Assembly: GCA_905233625.1 (NCBI GenBank)
Contig: CAJOFJ010000019.1
Span: 1 to 64,000 of the forward strand
DNA: 64,000 nucleotides
Reading direction: 5' to 3'
From: an uncultured Bacteroidales bacterium
GTDB taxonomy: Bacteria > Bacteroidota > Bacteroidia > Bacteroidales > WCHB1-69
Shown: piece by piece, positions 35,702-43,788 of the stretch
How positions within the stretch are numbered: position 1 is the first letter of the stretch
Layout of the letters: each line of letters starts with the position of its first letter
Position numbers and translations under genes: made by a program
Notes under the pieces: generated by a model
What the model saw: only the letters and a program-made list of their open reading frames with translations
The model's database searches: none
What the model was told of the DNA's origin: nothing

Positions 35702-36135
35702 TATTCTTTATGCAACAGGCATATTGTTTCTCTACTGCCGTAATGGTATCGATACAAAATCATATTTTCAGCGACGATTTCAAAATACAAAATTTCCGGA
35801 TCTCCCGCATAATAAGACCCATCATCATCGTGAAGGATGATTGTTCCCTTATCCTTGTCAGTCATTGTATAGTCAAAAGTCTCAAAATAATGTTCAGTGT
35901 TGCCAGAAGAAAGATGATAAAATTCTTCATACAAACCTGTTTTGTTTGATGCAAAAGTAAGTTTATAATCTGAGTCGCCTTCTGTGCCAGACCAAACACC
36001 TACTACAGCAGAAGAGAAGTCATCGCTTGATGACACATTGTTTTGGTCATTTTTTTTGCATGAGTACACCGTCACGCATATTATAGCCAGCAGCATTATA
36101 GCACCTGTGCTCCATGATAGTATTTTCTTTTTCAT
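35701..36135 (-). CDS. Small lipoprotein coupled to the phosphoethanolamine transferase-like gene
   Basis: This 144-residue protein has a lipoprotein-type signal (GAIMLLAIICVTVYSC, with Cys near 26) followed by KKNDQNN and a small beta-rich domain (VVGVWSGTEGDSDYKLTFAS, then GTIILHDDDGSYYAGDP). The pattern suggests a lipocalin-like lipoprotein of the kind common in Bacteroidota. I cannot name the family. Its stop overlaps the next gene's start by one base, so it probably serves the same envelope process. Confidence 0.8.
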   Translation of the reverse strand: MKKKILSWSTGAIMLLAIICVTVYSCKKNDQNNVSSSDDFSSAVVGVWSGTEGDSDYKLTFASNKTGLYEEFYHLSSGNTEHYFETFDYTMTDKDKGTIILHDDDGSYYAGDPEILYFEIVAENMILYRYHYGSRETICLLHKE

Positions 36136-36324
36136 GTTTATTAAATTTTTATTTGAAAAATATGTTCCATCGTCATTTATCAGCCATTAAGCCAGTATAA
36201 TCCCATTACCATCCATACTGTCCTAATTGATATGTAATTTGCGACTACAAAAGTACAATTTTCTCTGATAATTAAGAATAAAAAAATACAAACTTATCTA
36301 AAGGGCCTTTGTTAACAAAGAAAT

Positions 36325-36666
36325 TTACAAACTTTCCTTTACCTCTAATAGCAACTGTTTCACTTTCAGCAAAGTATCCGCAATATGGGCATTACAAGTC
36401 TCCTTCATGAAATTGCTTTTCATAGCTTCTTTCGCACCTTTCAAGGTATAGCCCTTGGTTTTCGTCAGGTAATGAATAGTTTTGATAATTTCAATATCCT
36501 GACGAGAATAATACCTCTCTCCTTTTTTATTCTTAAAAGGCTTTATCTCAGTGAATTCCTTCTCCCAAAAACGCAAGGTGGCAGGAGTGAGACCGAACAT
36601 TTTGGAGGTATCTCCAATGCTAAAATACGAGCGTTCAATATCCATATTCATTATGTCTGTTTCCAT
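36325..36666 (-). CDS. MerR family transcriptional regulator
   Basis: This 113-residue protein has an N-terminal MerR winged helix (about 12-80): YFSIGDTSKMFGLTPATLRF then WEKEFTEIKP and RYYSRQDIEIIKTIHYLTKT. A short C-terminal helix (LLKVKQLLLEVKESL) gives dimer contacts. It has no obvious metal-binding Cys set, as in many MerR-like regulators of Bacteroidota. Its start is 2 bp from the smpB stop, so it is co-transcribed with smpB. Its target is unknown. Confidence 0.9.
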   Translation of the reverse strand: METDIMNMDIERSYFSIGDTSKMFGLTPATLRFWEKEFTEIKPFKNKKGERYYSRQDIEIIKTIHYLTKTKGYTLKGAKEAMKSNFMKETCNAHIADTLLKVKQLLLEVKESL

Positions 36667-36668
36667 AG

Positions 36669-37130
36669 CTATTCCTCCTCTCTGGCTGCGGCCCTGCGGT
36701 TGTCTTTTTCCTTGATGCTTTCGCGTTTGTCGTACATTTTCTTGCCTCGTGCCAAAGCAATGTCTAATTTCGCATAGCCTTTCTCATTGATCCACAGTAA
36801 AGTAGGAATGATAGTAGTCCCTCGGTCGTTGAGTTTACTCTGCAGTTTTTTCAGTTCCTTCTTGTTGAGCAGCAGTTTGCGGTCACGTTTGGGCTCATGG
36901 TTGTTGTAGCTGCCGTGGGCATACTCGCTGATGTGCAGGTTATGCACCCACAGCTCGCCATTGATGAAAGAGCAGTAGCTGTCCACCAAGTTGGCTTTGC
37001 CTGCACGGATGGATTTGATCTCGGTACCGCAGAGCACAATCCCCGCCGAATAGGTGGTCAGCAGGTAATATTCGAACTCGGCTTTCCTGTTTTTTATAGC
37101 GATTTGCGTAGTGTTTTTCTCTTTTGCCAT
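36669..37130 (-). CDS. smpB: SsrA-binding protein SmpB
   Basis: This 153-residue partner of tmRNA is needed to rescue stalled ribosomes. It is complete. The beta-barrel words [40 protein letters not shown] and [20 protein letters not shown] are all present, followed by [19 protein letters not shown]. The basic C-terminal tail ([20 protein letters not shown]) reaches into the mRNA channel. The tmRNA gene is not in this window. The merR gene follows 2 bp later. Confidence 0.97.
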   Translation of the reverse strand: MAKEKNTTQIAIKNRKAEFEYYLLTTYSAGIVLCGTEIKSIRAGKANLVDSYCSFINGELWVHNLHISEYAHGSYNNHEPKRDRKLLLNKKELKKLQSKLNDRGTTIIPTLLWINEKGYAKLDIALARGKKMYDKRESIKEKDNRRAAAREEE

Positions 37131-37175
37131 CTTTGTTTAAATCAACCTACAAAATTACACAAATTTCTTGATTCA

Positions 37176-38615
37176 TCAATTGAGTTCTTCGACAGGTACT
37201 GGACGGCGGCGCAAGAAGAACCAGGCAATGGCGGCATAAACGCCGATACAGGCTGTGTTCAGCACTAAACGTAGCCACAGTGCATCAATGTTGTTCAAAC
37301 TCCATCGCAGACCAACGTAAACCAGGCCCATGAGCACAAAAATCAGGCCGATACGCACCCACTTATAGGGGATAGGATAATACTTGGCCCCCAAGGAAGC
37401 GCTCAGGATAAACATAACCAAATAGCTGGCCAAATGACCGAAGGCAGAAGCCCAATAAGAATAGAGCGGCATGAACACCACATTCACCACGGTAGTGACC
37501 ACCAAACCTGCCAAGGTAATCCAGATGGCCATATTGGTACGACCGGAAAGCTTGTACCACATAGACACATTGAAGAGCATACCCAACAACATGTAGCTGA
37601 GGAGCATAATCGGCACCACGCCCATTCCGGCACGGAAGTCGGGACCCAAAAAGAGGCATATAATGTCGATATAACCCACCACACCCAGGAATACCAAGCC
37701 GCAGAAAGCAATGAAATATTCCATCACCACGGCATAGAGCTCCTTGGAGTTTTTGTCCCGCGCGCGCTGGAAGAAGAAAGGCTCGGCGGCATAGCGGAAC
37801 ATCTGGATGAAGAGATTCATGATTACCGCTAATTTCACCGCTGCCTGATACACACCCAAAGAGGCGCGCCAGGCTTCGGCCGAAGTGTCAAAATAGCGGA
37901 AAAGAATACGGTCCATAAAATCGTTGGCCACACCGGGAAGCGCCGCCACCATAAGCGGCAATGCATATATCAGCATACGCTTTACCACAGCTCTGTCCCA
38001 GACCAGTCTGAGCCGCAGTATGTCGGGGATAAAAAGCAGCAGACACAGCACACAGCTGACAAAGATGGCGAAGATAGGATAGGTAAAGTCTGGCTGCTTG
38101 GGCCATACGAAAAAGAGCAGCAGATTGACACCGGTTTCGGTGAGGATTTTCACAGTCTTGATTATGGCAAACTTTACTGCCTTATGCTCCTGACGCAACT
38201 TAGCAAAAAGAATGGCAGTGATACTGTCGCAGAAAAGGATGGAAGCCACATAAATGATAAGGCTGCGATAGCCCTGATAACCCAATGCTGCCGAGATGGG
38301 CTCCGAAAAGGCCACCATACATGCGAGAAAAGCCAGATTGAGACCGAAAACCGTGAGCAGGGCACCACTATAGACCTTGCGTGGGTCCTCCCCTTCTTTG
38401 TTGGCAAAACGGAAACAACCCGTCTCCAATCCCAGTACCAGCACCACTTGCAAGATGGCAATATAGGCCATGAACTCGGTGACCACACCATACTGCACTT
38501 GCGTGAGCATACGCGTGTAAATAGGCACGAAAAGAAAATTGAGAATACGCGCCAAAATGGAACTGAAGCCATAGATAGCGGTCTCTCCCGCCAATTGTTT
38601 CAACGGATTTGCCAT
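37176..38615 (-). CDS. Polysaccharide flippase (Wzx-like, MOP superfamily)
   Basis: This 479-residue integral membrane protein with about 12-14 helices begins MANPLKQLAGETAIYGFSSI then LARILNFLFVPIYTRMLTQV, the usual opening of oligosaccharide flippases. Mid-protein ALPGVANDFMDRILFRYFDT is the family's conserved helix region. It flips lipid-linked sugar repeat units across the inner membrane for O-antigen or capsule. No Wzy or glycosyltransferase cluster surrounds it, so it may be an isolated flippase in the phylum's conserved smpB neighbourhood. The substrate cannot be read. Confidence 0.9.
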   Translation of the reverse strand: MANPLKQLAGETAIYGFSSILARILNFLFVPIYTRMLTQVQYGVVTEFMAYIAILQVVLVLGLETGCFRFANKEGEDPRKVYSGALLTVFGLNLAFLACMVAFSEPISAALGYQGYRSLIIYVASILFCDSITAILFAKLRQEHKAVKFAIIKTVKILTETGVNLLLFFVWPKQPDFTYPIFAIFVSCVLCLLLFIPDILRLRLVWDRAVVKRMLIYALPLMVAALPGVANDFMDRILFRYFDTSAEAWRASLGVYQAAVKLAVIMNLFIQMFRYAAEPFFFQRARDKNSKELYAVVMEYFIAFCGLVFLGVVGYIDIICLFLGPDFRAGMGVVPIMLLSYMLLGMLFNVSMWYKLSGRTNMAIWITLAGLVVTTVVNVVFMPLYSYWASAFGHLASYLVMFILSASLGAKYYPIPYKWVRIGLIFVLMGLVYVGLRWSLNNIDALWLRLVLNTACIGVYAAIAWFFLRRRPVPVEELN

Positions 38616-38773
38616 ACTCCTTGCTGATTTAGCTTTTTTTCAGAAAGATGATTTTACCTGGTTGTTTTTACAAAATCACCAACTCATTTCCATCTGCAAA
38701 AATACACATTTTTATCCACCCGACAAAATATTTTCCCGCAAATTAGGATACCCTTCCACATCAAAAAAATGAT

Positions 38774-38781
38774 TATTTTTG
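38774..38781 (+). promoter_or_regulatory. -7 box for cdaA
   Basis: TATTTTTG, 13 bp before the ATG at 38795, so a very short leader. Confidence 0.55.
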
Positions 38782-38794
38782 CAAAAAAATTTGA

Positions 38795-39583
38795 ATGATG
38801 AATTTATTCGCTTTAGGCTTTTTGAAATTCGGCATTTCCGATGCGGTGGATATCCTGCTGGTGGCCATCCTGATGTACTGGTTGTACCGACTGTTGCGGG
38901 GTACCGGCGCCGTGAAAGTTTTCTTCGCTATCTTCATAGTTTTCATCATCTGGACGGTGGCCCGCTACTTCCATCTGACCATGTTCGCCGATATTTTAGG
39001 CAAACTTTTCAGCGTGGGTCTGGTCGCGCTGATTGTCATCTACCAGCCCGAAATCCGCAAATTTCTCACCTATATCGGCAACACACATTTCACGAAGTTC
39101 ATCGAGAAACGGCGTAATAAGAATCTGAGTGCGGAAGACTATGCCGAAGACATCGATTCCATTGTCCGTGCCTGCAAACGCATGGCCAGTTCCAAAACCG
39201 GTGCCCTTATCATCATAGCCCGCGCCACTCCTCTCTATGATTATCTGCAAACCGGCGAGAAAATAGACTCACTTATCTCCCGCGAACTGTTAGAGAATAT
39301 CTTCTTCAAAAACAGTCCGTTACACGACGGGGCCGTCATTATCAAGGAACACCGTATCGCAGCAGCCCGCTGCATCCTGCCAGTGTCCAAAGATGAGGAC
39401 CTTCCCACCGACCTGGGTTTGCGCCACCGCTCCGCCATCGGATCCACCCAGTTCACCGATGCGCTGGCCATTGTGGTGTCCGAGCAGACTGGACAAATAT
39501 CTTTGTGCGAACAAGGTAAGATTACTCGCGACATATCCCTCACCGTGCTCAACCAGTTGCTGCAAGAGGCACTAAAACAGTGA
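38795..39583 (+). CDS. cdaA: Diadenylate cyclase CdaA
   Basis: This 262-residue membrane enzyme makes cyclic di-AMP from two ATP. Three N-terminal helices (about 15-85, including DILLVAILMYWLYRLLRGTG) anchor the DAC domain. The active-site words are NSPLHDGAVIIKEHRIAAAR (DGA) and TDLGLRHRSAIGSTQFTDAL (RHR), with a normal C-terminus. Cyclic di-AMP controls osmotic balance and cell-wall processes. It is followed by lgt and folP on the same strand, which may be a loose operon broken by the 300-bp repeat region at 39585-39883. The promoter is 13 bp upstream. Confidence 0.97.
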   Translation: MMNLFALGFLKFGISDAVDILLVAILMYWLYRLLRGTGAVKVFFAIFIVFIIWTVARYFHLTMFADILGKLFSVGLVALIVIYQPEIRKFLTYIGNTHFTKFIEKRRNKNLSAEDYAEDIDSIVRACKRMASSKTGALIIIARATPLYDYLQTGEKIDSLISRELLENIFFKNSPLHDGAVIIKEHRIAAARCILPVSKDEDLPTDLGLRHRSAIGSTQFTDALAIVVSEQTGQISLCEQGKITRDISLTVLNQLLQEALKQ

Positions 39584-39584
39584 A

Positions 39585-39883
39585 ACGGAGAGACATGCAC
39601 TGCGTGCATTCGGTTATACGGTAAGACGTACACTGACGTGTACTCGGGGAGACGGGGAGACGTGAAAATGTGAAGATTTGGGACAATATCGTATAACCGA
39701 GTGAACGAAGTGAACGACTTCCCGAACGAATGAAATGAGTGTCTCCCCGAGCGAACAAAGTGAGCGTCTCCTCGAACGAACGAAGTGAGTGTCTTCCCGA
39801 GCGAACGAAGTGAGCATCTCCCCGAGCGAATGAAACGAGCGTCTTAACGTCACAAACGATTAAATGAATAAACAAACAACAAC
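39585..39883. repeat. Intergenic repeat region with a 25-bp tandem array
   Basis: Six contiguous imperfect units of exactly 25 bp run from 39696 to 39845, each close to CCCGAGCGAACGAAGTGAGCGTCTC. Before them lie the palindromes ACATGCACTGCGTGCAT and ACGTACACTGACGTGTAC. There are no spacers, so it is not a CRISPR array. The same words (CGAACGAAGTGAGTGTCT, GACATGCACTGCGTGCATTC) recur in several other gaps. There is no gene on either strand. Confidence 0.85.
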
Positions 39884-40768
39884 ATGGCAATACTAAATTA
39901 CATCACTTGGACCGTCAACCCCTTAGCCATTTCATTAGGATCTATCGAAGTGAGATGGTATGGTCTGCTTCTGGCATTCGGCTTTTTCTTTTCGTATCTT
40001 ACTTTAAGCAAGATATTCAAAACCGAAAACATTTCCCAGCAATTGTGCGACAAGCTGTCCATCTGGACCATTGTATGGACCATTGTGGGCTTGCGCCTGG
40101 GACATTTTCTCTTCTACGAGCCGGAATATTTCACCAGTCTCAAGGGTATTACCGAAATTATTCTGCCCATCCAAGACGGACAGTTTGTGGGCTATCAGGG
40201 ACTGGCCAGTCACGGAGCGGTCATTTCCATCATTTTGTTTCTCTGCTATTTCGCCTGGAAATACAAGATGAACGCCTTATGGCTGCTTGACCGTCTGTCG
40301 TTGGTAATCCCGATTGCCGCCGGTATGGTGCGCATCGGCAACTTGATGAACCACGAGATTGTGGGTAGCATCACTACGGTGCCTTGGGCTTTCGACTTCA
40401 CCCTTGGCGGTCCCGGTATCGCGGGTACCCTGCGCCACCCCGCCCAATTGTATGAGGCCTGTGTTTATCTGCTGCTGTTTCTGGCTTTCTGCATATACTA
40501 TTTCAAATTTGCCAAAGGCAAAGTTCCCGCGGGAAGAGCCACCGGTTTACTTCTGTTCGTGATTTTCACCGCCCGTTTTATCATTGAGTTCTTCAAGGAA
40601 GTGCAGGTCAGCAAGGAAGTGGGAATGACCCTCGACATCGGTCAGAAACTGAGTATTCCTTTTATCCTTATCGGCCTTACCCTGCTGATATACTCTATCG
40701 TAAAGCGTGACAATATCCCTGTTTATAAGGAGATTAACTGGCAGAAAGACAAAGCTGTAAAAAAATAG
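39884..40768 (+). CDS. lgt: Prolipoprotein diacylglyceryl transferase
   Basis: This 294-residue integral membrane enzyme transfers diacylglycerol from phosphatidylglycerol to the lipobox Cys of prolipoproteins. Diagnostic words are ITWTVNPLAISLGSIEVRWY, GLASHGAVISIILF (catalytic-region His) and IPIAAGMVRIGNLMNHEIVG. GTLRHPAQLYEACVYLLLF then GRATGLLLFVIFTARFIIEF follow. It supplies the lipidation step used by the many SCKK lipoproteins here, upstream of LspA. The start is directly after the tandem repeat array. folP follows 4 bp after the stop codon. Confidence 0.97.
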   Translation: MAILNYITWTVNPLAISLGSIEVRWYGLLLAFGFFFSYLTLSKIFKTENISQQLCDKLSIWTIVWTIVGLRLGHFLFYEPEYFTSLKGITEIILPIQDGQFVGYQGLASHGAVISIILFLCYFAWKYKMNALWLLDRLSLVIPIAAGMVRIGNLMNHEIVGSITTVPWAFDFTLGGPGIAGTLRHPAQLYEACVYLLLFLAFCIYYFKFAKGKVPAGRATGLLLFVIFTARFIIEFFKEVQVSKEVGMTLDIGQKLSIPFILIGLTLLIYSIVKRDNIPVYKEINWQKDKAVKK

Positions 40769-40772
40769 TATT

Positions 40773-41609
40773 ATGTGGCTCAATTTCAAAGGAAAACTCT
40801 GTGACTTGTCCCACCCTTTGGTGATGGGAATCCTGAATTATACGGAAGATTCCTTTTTTGACGGAGGCCGCTATACCAGTGAAAAAGCCATTTTGGACCG
40901 TGCTTCCCATCTACTGGAAGAAGGAGCGGATCTGATTGACATCGGGGCCATGTCCACCCGTCCCGGAGCCGCCGACATTGACGAAATCACCGAAATGAAA
41001 CGCATTAGCCAAGCGGTGACACTTATCTTACAACATTTCCCTGACACCGTTATTTCAATAGACACCTGGCGGGCATCGGTTGCCCAAGTGGCTTTGGACC
41101 ATGGAGCCGCCATGATCAATGACGTGTCAGGCGGCACTTTCGACGAAGAGATGATCCCTACCGTGGCCAAGGCCAGAGTGCCCTACTGCCTGATGCACAC
41201 TCCCGCCAAACCCGATGTGATGCAGCAACACACCCACTACGACAACCTCATCGGCGAAATGCTGCGCTTTTTCGGCACCCAAGTGGCCAAACTGAAAGAA
41301 TTGGGTGCCAATGACATTATTCTTGACCCAGGCTTTGGTTTCGGTAAAACCTTGGAACAGAATTATTTCTTGATGAACAACCTGAATGCATTTGACAGTT
41401 TTGGTTTACCCATACTGGTAGGCATCTCAAGAAAGTCGATGATATACAAATTATTAGATACCGATGCCCAGCTTGCTTTGAACGGCACCACCGTGCTGAA
41501 CACCCTGGCTTTGATGAAAGGCGCCCACATCCTTCGGGTGCACGATGTACGGGAAGCCAAGGAATGCGTAAAGATGGTGGAAATGTGCCGTAAGGCAAGC
41601 GATGCGTGA
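40773..41609 (+). CDS. folP: Dihydropteroate synthase
   Basis: This 278-residue TIM-barrel enzyme of folate synthesis joins p-aminobenzoate to dihydropterin pyrophosphate. Signatures are MGILNYTEDSFFDGGRYTSE (usually MGVLNVTPDSFSDGG) and EEGADLIDIGAMSTRPGA. Also present are ALDHGAAMINDVSGGTFDEE, NDIILDPGFGFGKTLEQNYF and VGISRKSMIYKLL, with the C-terminal HILRVHDVREAKECVKM. In the first motif the usual Pro is Glu (NYTEDSF), a mild deviation. It follows lgt by 4 bp. The other folate gene in the window is folD. Confidence 0.96.
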   Translation: MWLNFKGKLCDLSHPLVMGILNYTEDSFFDGGRYTSEKAILDRASHLLEEGADLIDIGAMSTRPGAADIDEITEMKRISQAVTLILQHFPDTVISIDTWRASVAQVALDHGAAMINDVSGGTFDEEMIPTVAKARVPYCLMHTPAKPDVMQQHTHYDNLIGEMLRFFGTQVAKLKELGANDIILDPGFGFGKTLEQNYFLMNNLNAFDSFGLPILVGISRKSMIYKLLDTDAQLALNGTTVLNTLALMKGAHILRVHDVREAKECVKMVEMCRKASDA

Positions 41610-41760
41610 AGACGTGAAGAAACTCGCTTCACTCGCACGTAAAGACGTGGAGACGTGGAGACGTGGAGGCGGAATAAAAGAGATATGACGAAATTTTTTC
41701 GTCTTAACGAATGCACACTGTGCATGTCTTAACGCCTTAACGCATAACCGAATAAATAAA
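41610..41760. repeat. Intergenic repeat words (GACGTGGAGACGTG / GCACACTGTGCATG)
   Basis: Contains ACTCGCTTCACTCG, GACGTGGAGACGTGGAGACG, a GACGAAA...TTTCGTC hairpin near 41691-41704 and TGCACACTGTGCA. It is the same family as 49590-49710, 50985-51104 and 57215-57365. Confidence 0.7.
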
Positions 41761-41770
41761 ACACATTAAC

Positions 41771-42850
41771 ATGAAAAAACACCTACTACTGATAACCTCT
41801 CTTCTCTTGGCCTTCTCCCTCTCCGCCCAAGAGCCCGCCGGCTACTACAATGCCGCCAACGGCAAGAAAGGCCGGGCACTAAGGATTGCGCTGTCGCAAA
41901 TCATCAATACCAACACAAATTCATTGACATACAGTGGATTATGGAATGCTTTCACGCAGACTGATGTCAAGAGCAATGGTAAAATCTGGGATATATATTC
42001 CGATATTCCCGGCGGCACCCCACCCTACGAATACACCCCCGGCACTGACCAATGTGGCACTTATACTGCCGAAGGTTCCTGCTACAACCGTGAGCATGTG
42101 GTACCCAAAAGCTGGTTCAACGAACAGACTCCCATGTACACTGACTTGTTTCACATGTACCCTACCGACGGCTGGGTGAACAACAAACGGGGTAACCTGC
42201 CCTTTGGCGAAGTAGGCAATGCAACTTGGACCAGCCGCAACGGCTCCAAAATCGGTAGTTGCTCCACCCCTGGCTTTTCGGGCACCGTTTTCGAACCCAT
42301 TGATGCCTTCAAAGGCGACATTGCCCGACTGCTGCTGTACATGTGCACCCGCTACTACAACCGCGATTTCGACCAAAGCACCCCTTCCATGTTCACCGAC
42401 GGCAACCTCAACCCCTGGGCTTTGGCCATGCTCATTCGCTGGCATGAGGAAGACCCCGTCAGTCAGAAGGAAATTGACCGCAACAATGCCGTTTATGCCC
42501 TCCAGCACAACCGCAACCCTTTTGTGGACTATCCTGAGTTAGTGGGCAAAATCTTCGGTGCCGATTCGGTCAACGCCTTCCAATACGGCAGTGCGGTTGC
42601 CTTGATTGATCCAGCCCTGGTGGCGGTGTATCCCAACCCTGCCCATGAGCAGTTCACCATTCAGAGCAATTCGGTGGAAATCAATGAAATCGTCATTTTC
42701 GACCTGATGGGAAAAGAAGTGCTCCACACCGAGGCCCTCAACAATCAATGTACCACCAATGTATCCCACCTTCCCGCTGGACTCTACCTCTTAAAAATCC
42801 ACAGCGAAAACCAAGCGGTCATTATCAAGAAGCTGGTGATTGATCGTTAA
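41771..42850 (+). CDS. Secreted endonuclease I family nuclease with T9SS domain
   Basis: This 359-residue protein has a signal peptide (KKHLLLITSLLLAFSLSA). An EndA-type (endonuclease I) domain spans about 25-260. Its active-site words are CYNREHVVPKSWFNEQTPMY then TDLFHMYPTDGWVNNKRGNL (His and Asn of the beta-beta-alpha-metal site). The C-terminal type A T9SS sorting domain is AVYPNPAHEQFTIQSNSVE, ending with LPAGLYLLKIHSENQA and IIKKLVIDR. It would degrade extracellular DNA or RNA for nutrients or biofilm remodelling. A second secreted phosphoesterase-type protein is encoded about 1 kb downstream. Confidence 0.93.
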   Translation: MKKHLLLITSLLLAFSLSAQEPAGYYNAANGKKGRALRIALSQIINTNTNSLTYSGLWNAFTQTDVKSNGKIWDIYSDIPGGTPPYEYTPGTDQCGTYTAEGSCYNREHVVPKSWFNEQTPMYTDLFHMYPTDGWVNNKRGNLPFGEVGNATWTSRNGSKIGSCSTPGFSGTVFEPIDAFKGDIARLLLYMCTRYYNRDFDQSTPSMFTDGNLNPWALAMLIRWHEEDPVSQKEIDRNNAVYALQHNRNPFVDYPELVGKIFGADSVNAFQYGSAVALIDPALVAVYPNPAHEQFTIQSNSVEINEIVIFDLMGKEVLHTEALNNQCTTNVSHLPAGLYLLKIHSENQAVIIKKLVIDR

Positions 42851-42857
42851 TCGGATA

Positions 42858-43247
42858 TTATATCAGACACACCTTTTGCAACTCTTCCGAAAATCGTGTA
42901 ATTCCCTCCTGGATGCGCTGAACCGTCTTGGAGGAAGGGCGACTTTTCCCTGTGGCATAGTGGCTGAGTTGATGGCGGTTTATCCCGGTAATGGCTTGCA
43001 AATCAGCAAGATTAAGTTTTCCATTAATATATTGCAGAAAACTGGCTGTGTCAAACTTGTATGTAAACTCCATTGCAGGCAACGTAGGAAGCATCTTTTT
43101 CGCCTCCGTGTAGGAGTTCCTTAAATCATCCATGGCTTCTTCTTCTGTTTTTCCCATTCCGATAAAGCCAATTTTGTGCTTGTGTTGGGGTATTGCTGTG
43201 TAACTCCCATCATTGTTACGCTCTATGATCACCTCGATGTTTTCCAT
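42858..43247 (-). CDS. hicB: HicB-family antitoxin
   Basis: This 129-residue protein has an N-terminal HicB partial RNase-H-like fold (MENIEVIIERNNDGSYTAIP, then IGFIGMGKTEEEAMDDLRNS). Its C-terminal helix-turn-helix (LADLQAITGINRHQLSHYAT, then GKSRPSSKTVQRIQEG) would repress the operon. HicB antitoxins bind and block the HicA RNase. The matching hicA gene lies directly upstream on the same strand, the usual HicA-HicB order, but carries an in-frame stop. A palindromic operator lies upstream of hicA. Confidence 0.92.
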   Translation of the reverse strand: MENIEVIIERNNDGSYTAIPQHKHKIGFIGMGKTEEEAMDDLRNSYTEAKKMLPTLPAMEFTYKFDTASFLQYINGKLNLADLQAITGINRHQLSHYATGKSRPSSKTVQRIQEGITRFSEELQKVCLI

Positions 43248-43264
43248 TTCTCATTCAAATTAAA

Positions 43265-43456
43265 TTATTTCACATTAATTCCCGACTGTTCCCTAACATA
43301 TTTCATTAATTCCTTGCCAACATCTGCCGTTGAGTGTCTTGGAAGTTGAAATCTTTGTTCGGTAACTGGGCTCCATCACCATTCGTGATTCTTTCCATCA
43401 CATACGAAATAACACCCTTTTGTTTTCAGTTTCTTTTTGAGTTCTGATATTTTCAT
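43265..43456 (-). pseudogene. hicA: HicA toxin gene with a nonsense codon at position 27
   Basis: From ATG 43456 the minus strand reads MKISELKKKLKTKGCYFVCD then GKNHEW, then TGA (43376-43378). In the same frame it continues WSPVTEQRFQLPRHSTADVG, KELMKYVREQSGINVK and a TAA stop. HicA is a small double-stranded-RNA-binding-fold mRNase whose His24 region (GKNHEW) is the catalytic loop. The TGA most simply replaces a Trp codon (TGG). Without readthrough the toxin is truncated to 26 residues and inactive. Other genes in the window use TGA as stop, so recoding is unlikely. The antitoxin gene remains intact. Confidence 0.88.
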
Positions 43457-43471
43457 AGGATTATTCAAATG

Positions 43472-43501
43472 CAAAAATATACAATTGTTAATTACTAACA
43501 A
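43472..43501 (-). promoter_or_regulatory. hicAB promoter and palindromic operator
   Basis: The minus strand has TATTTTTG at 43472-43479, 16 bp before the hicA ATG. Beside it TTGTTA-ATTAC-TAACAA (43485-43501) is a perfect 6-bp inverted repeat with 5-bp spacer. It overlaps the upstream promoter region and is a likely site for the HicB helix-turn-helix. Confidence 0.6.
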
Positions 43502-43763
43502 TATACAAATGATTATTTTTATAAACAGGATTATGAACAATTTTCACTTGAAGGTTTCTAAGAGAGATTTTTTTTCTTTTCCACTTCGGGGAGTAAATTG
43601 TTGTCCATCGTATTTTAAAATTGAGGGTTTGTTCTGCTGGCAAAATTACAATATCTGAACCATAAAATCAATAGTGAAAACATGGTCAATTTTCTGAAAA
43701 ACAACAGTTTAACAAATTACAATTTTCAGTCAGAAAGTTACGCTAATTGGTTGGAATTTTCCG
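43502..43763. other. Gap between hicAB and the EEP gene
   Basis: AT-rich stretch. No coding frame has a recognisable start or family, and I see no clear repeat. It ends at the TATCTTTG promoter of the next gene. Confidence 0.5.
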
Positions 43764-43771
43764 TATCTTTG
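43764..43771 (+). promoter_or_regulatory. -7 box for the secreted EEP gene
   Basis: TATCTTTG, 17 bp before the ATG at 43789. Confidence 0.6.
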
Positions 43772-43788
43772 CACCCTAATTGACTGCA

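Noticed and set aside
39696-39845. CRISPR array
   Set aside because: The 25-bp units are directly contiguous with no unique spacers, and no cas gene is near.
43265-43456. TGA read as Trp (recoded genetic code)
   Set aside because: Several intact genes here (for example folP and the 9289-10518 gene) end at TGA and use TGG for Trp, so TGA is a stop.
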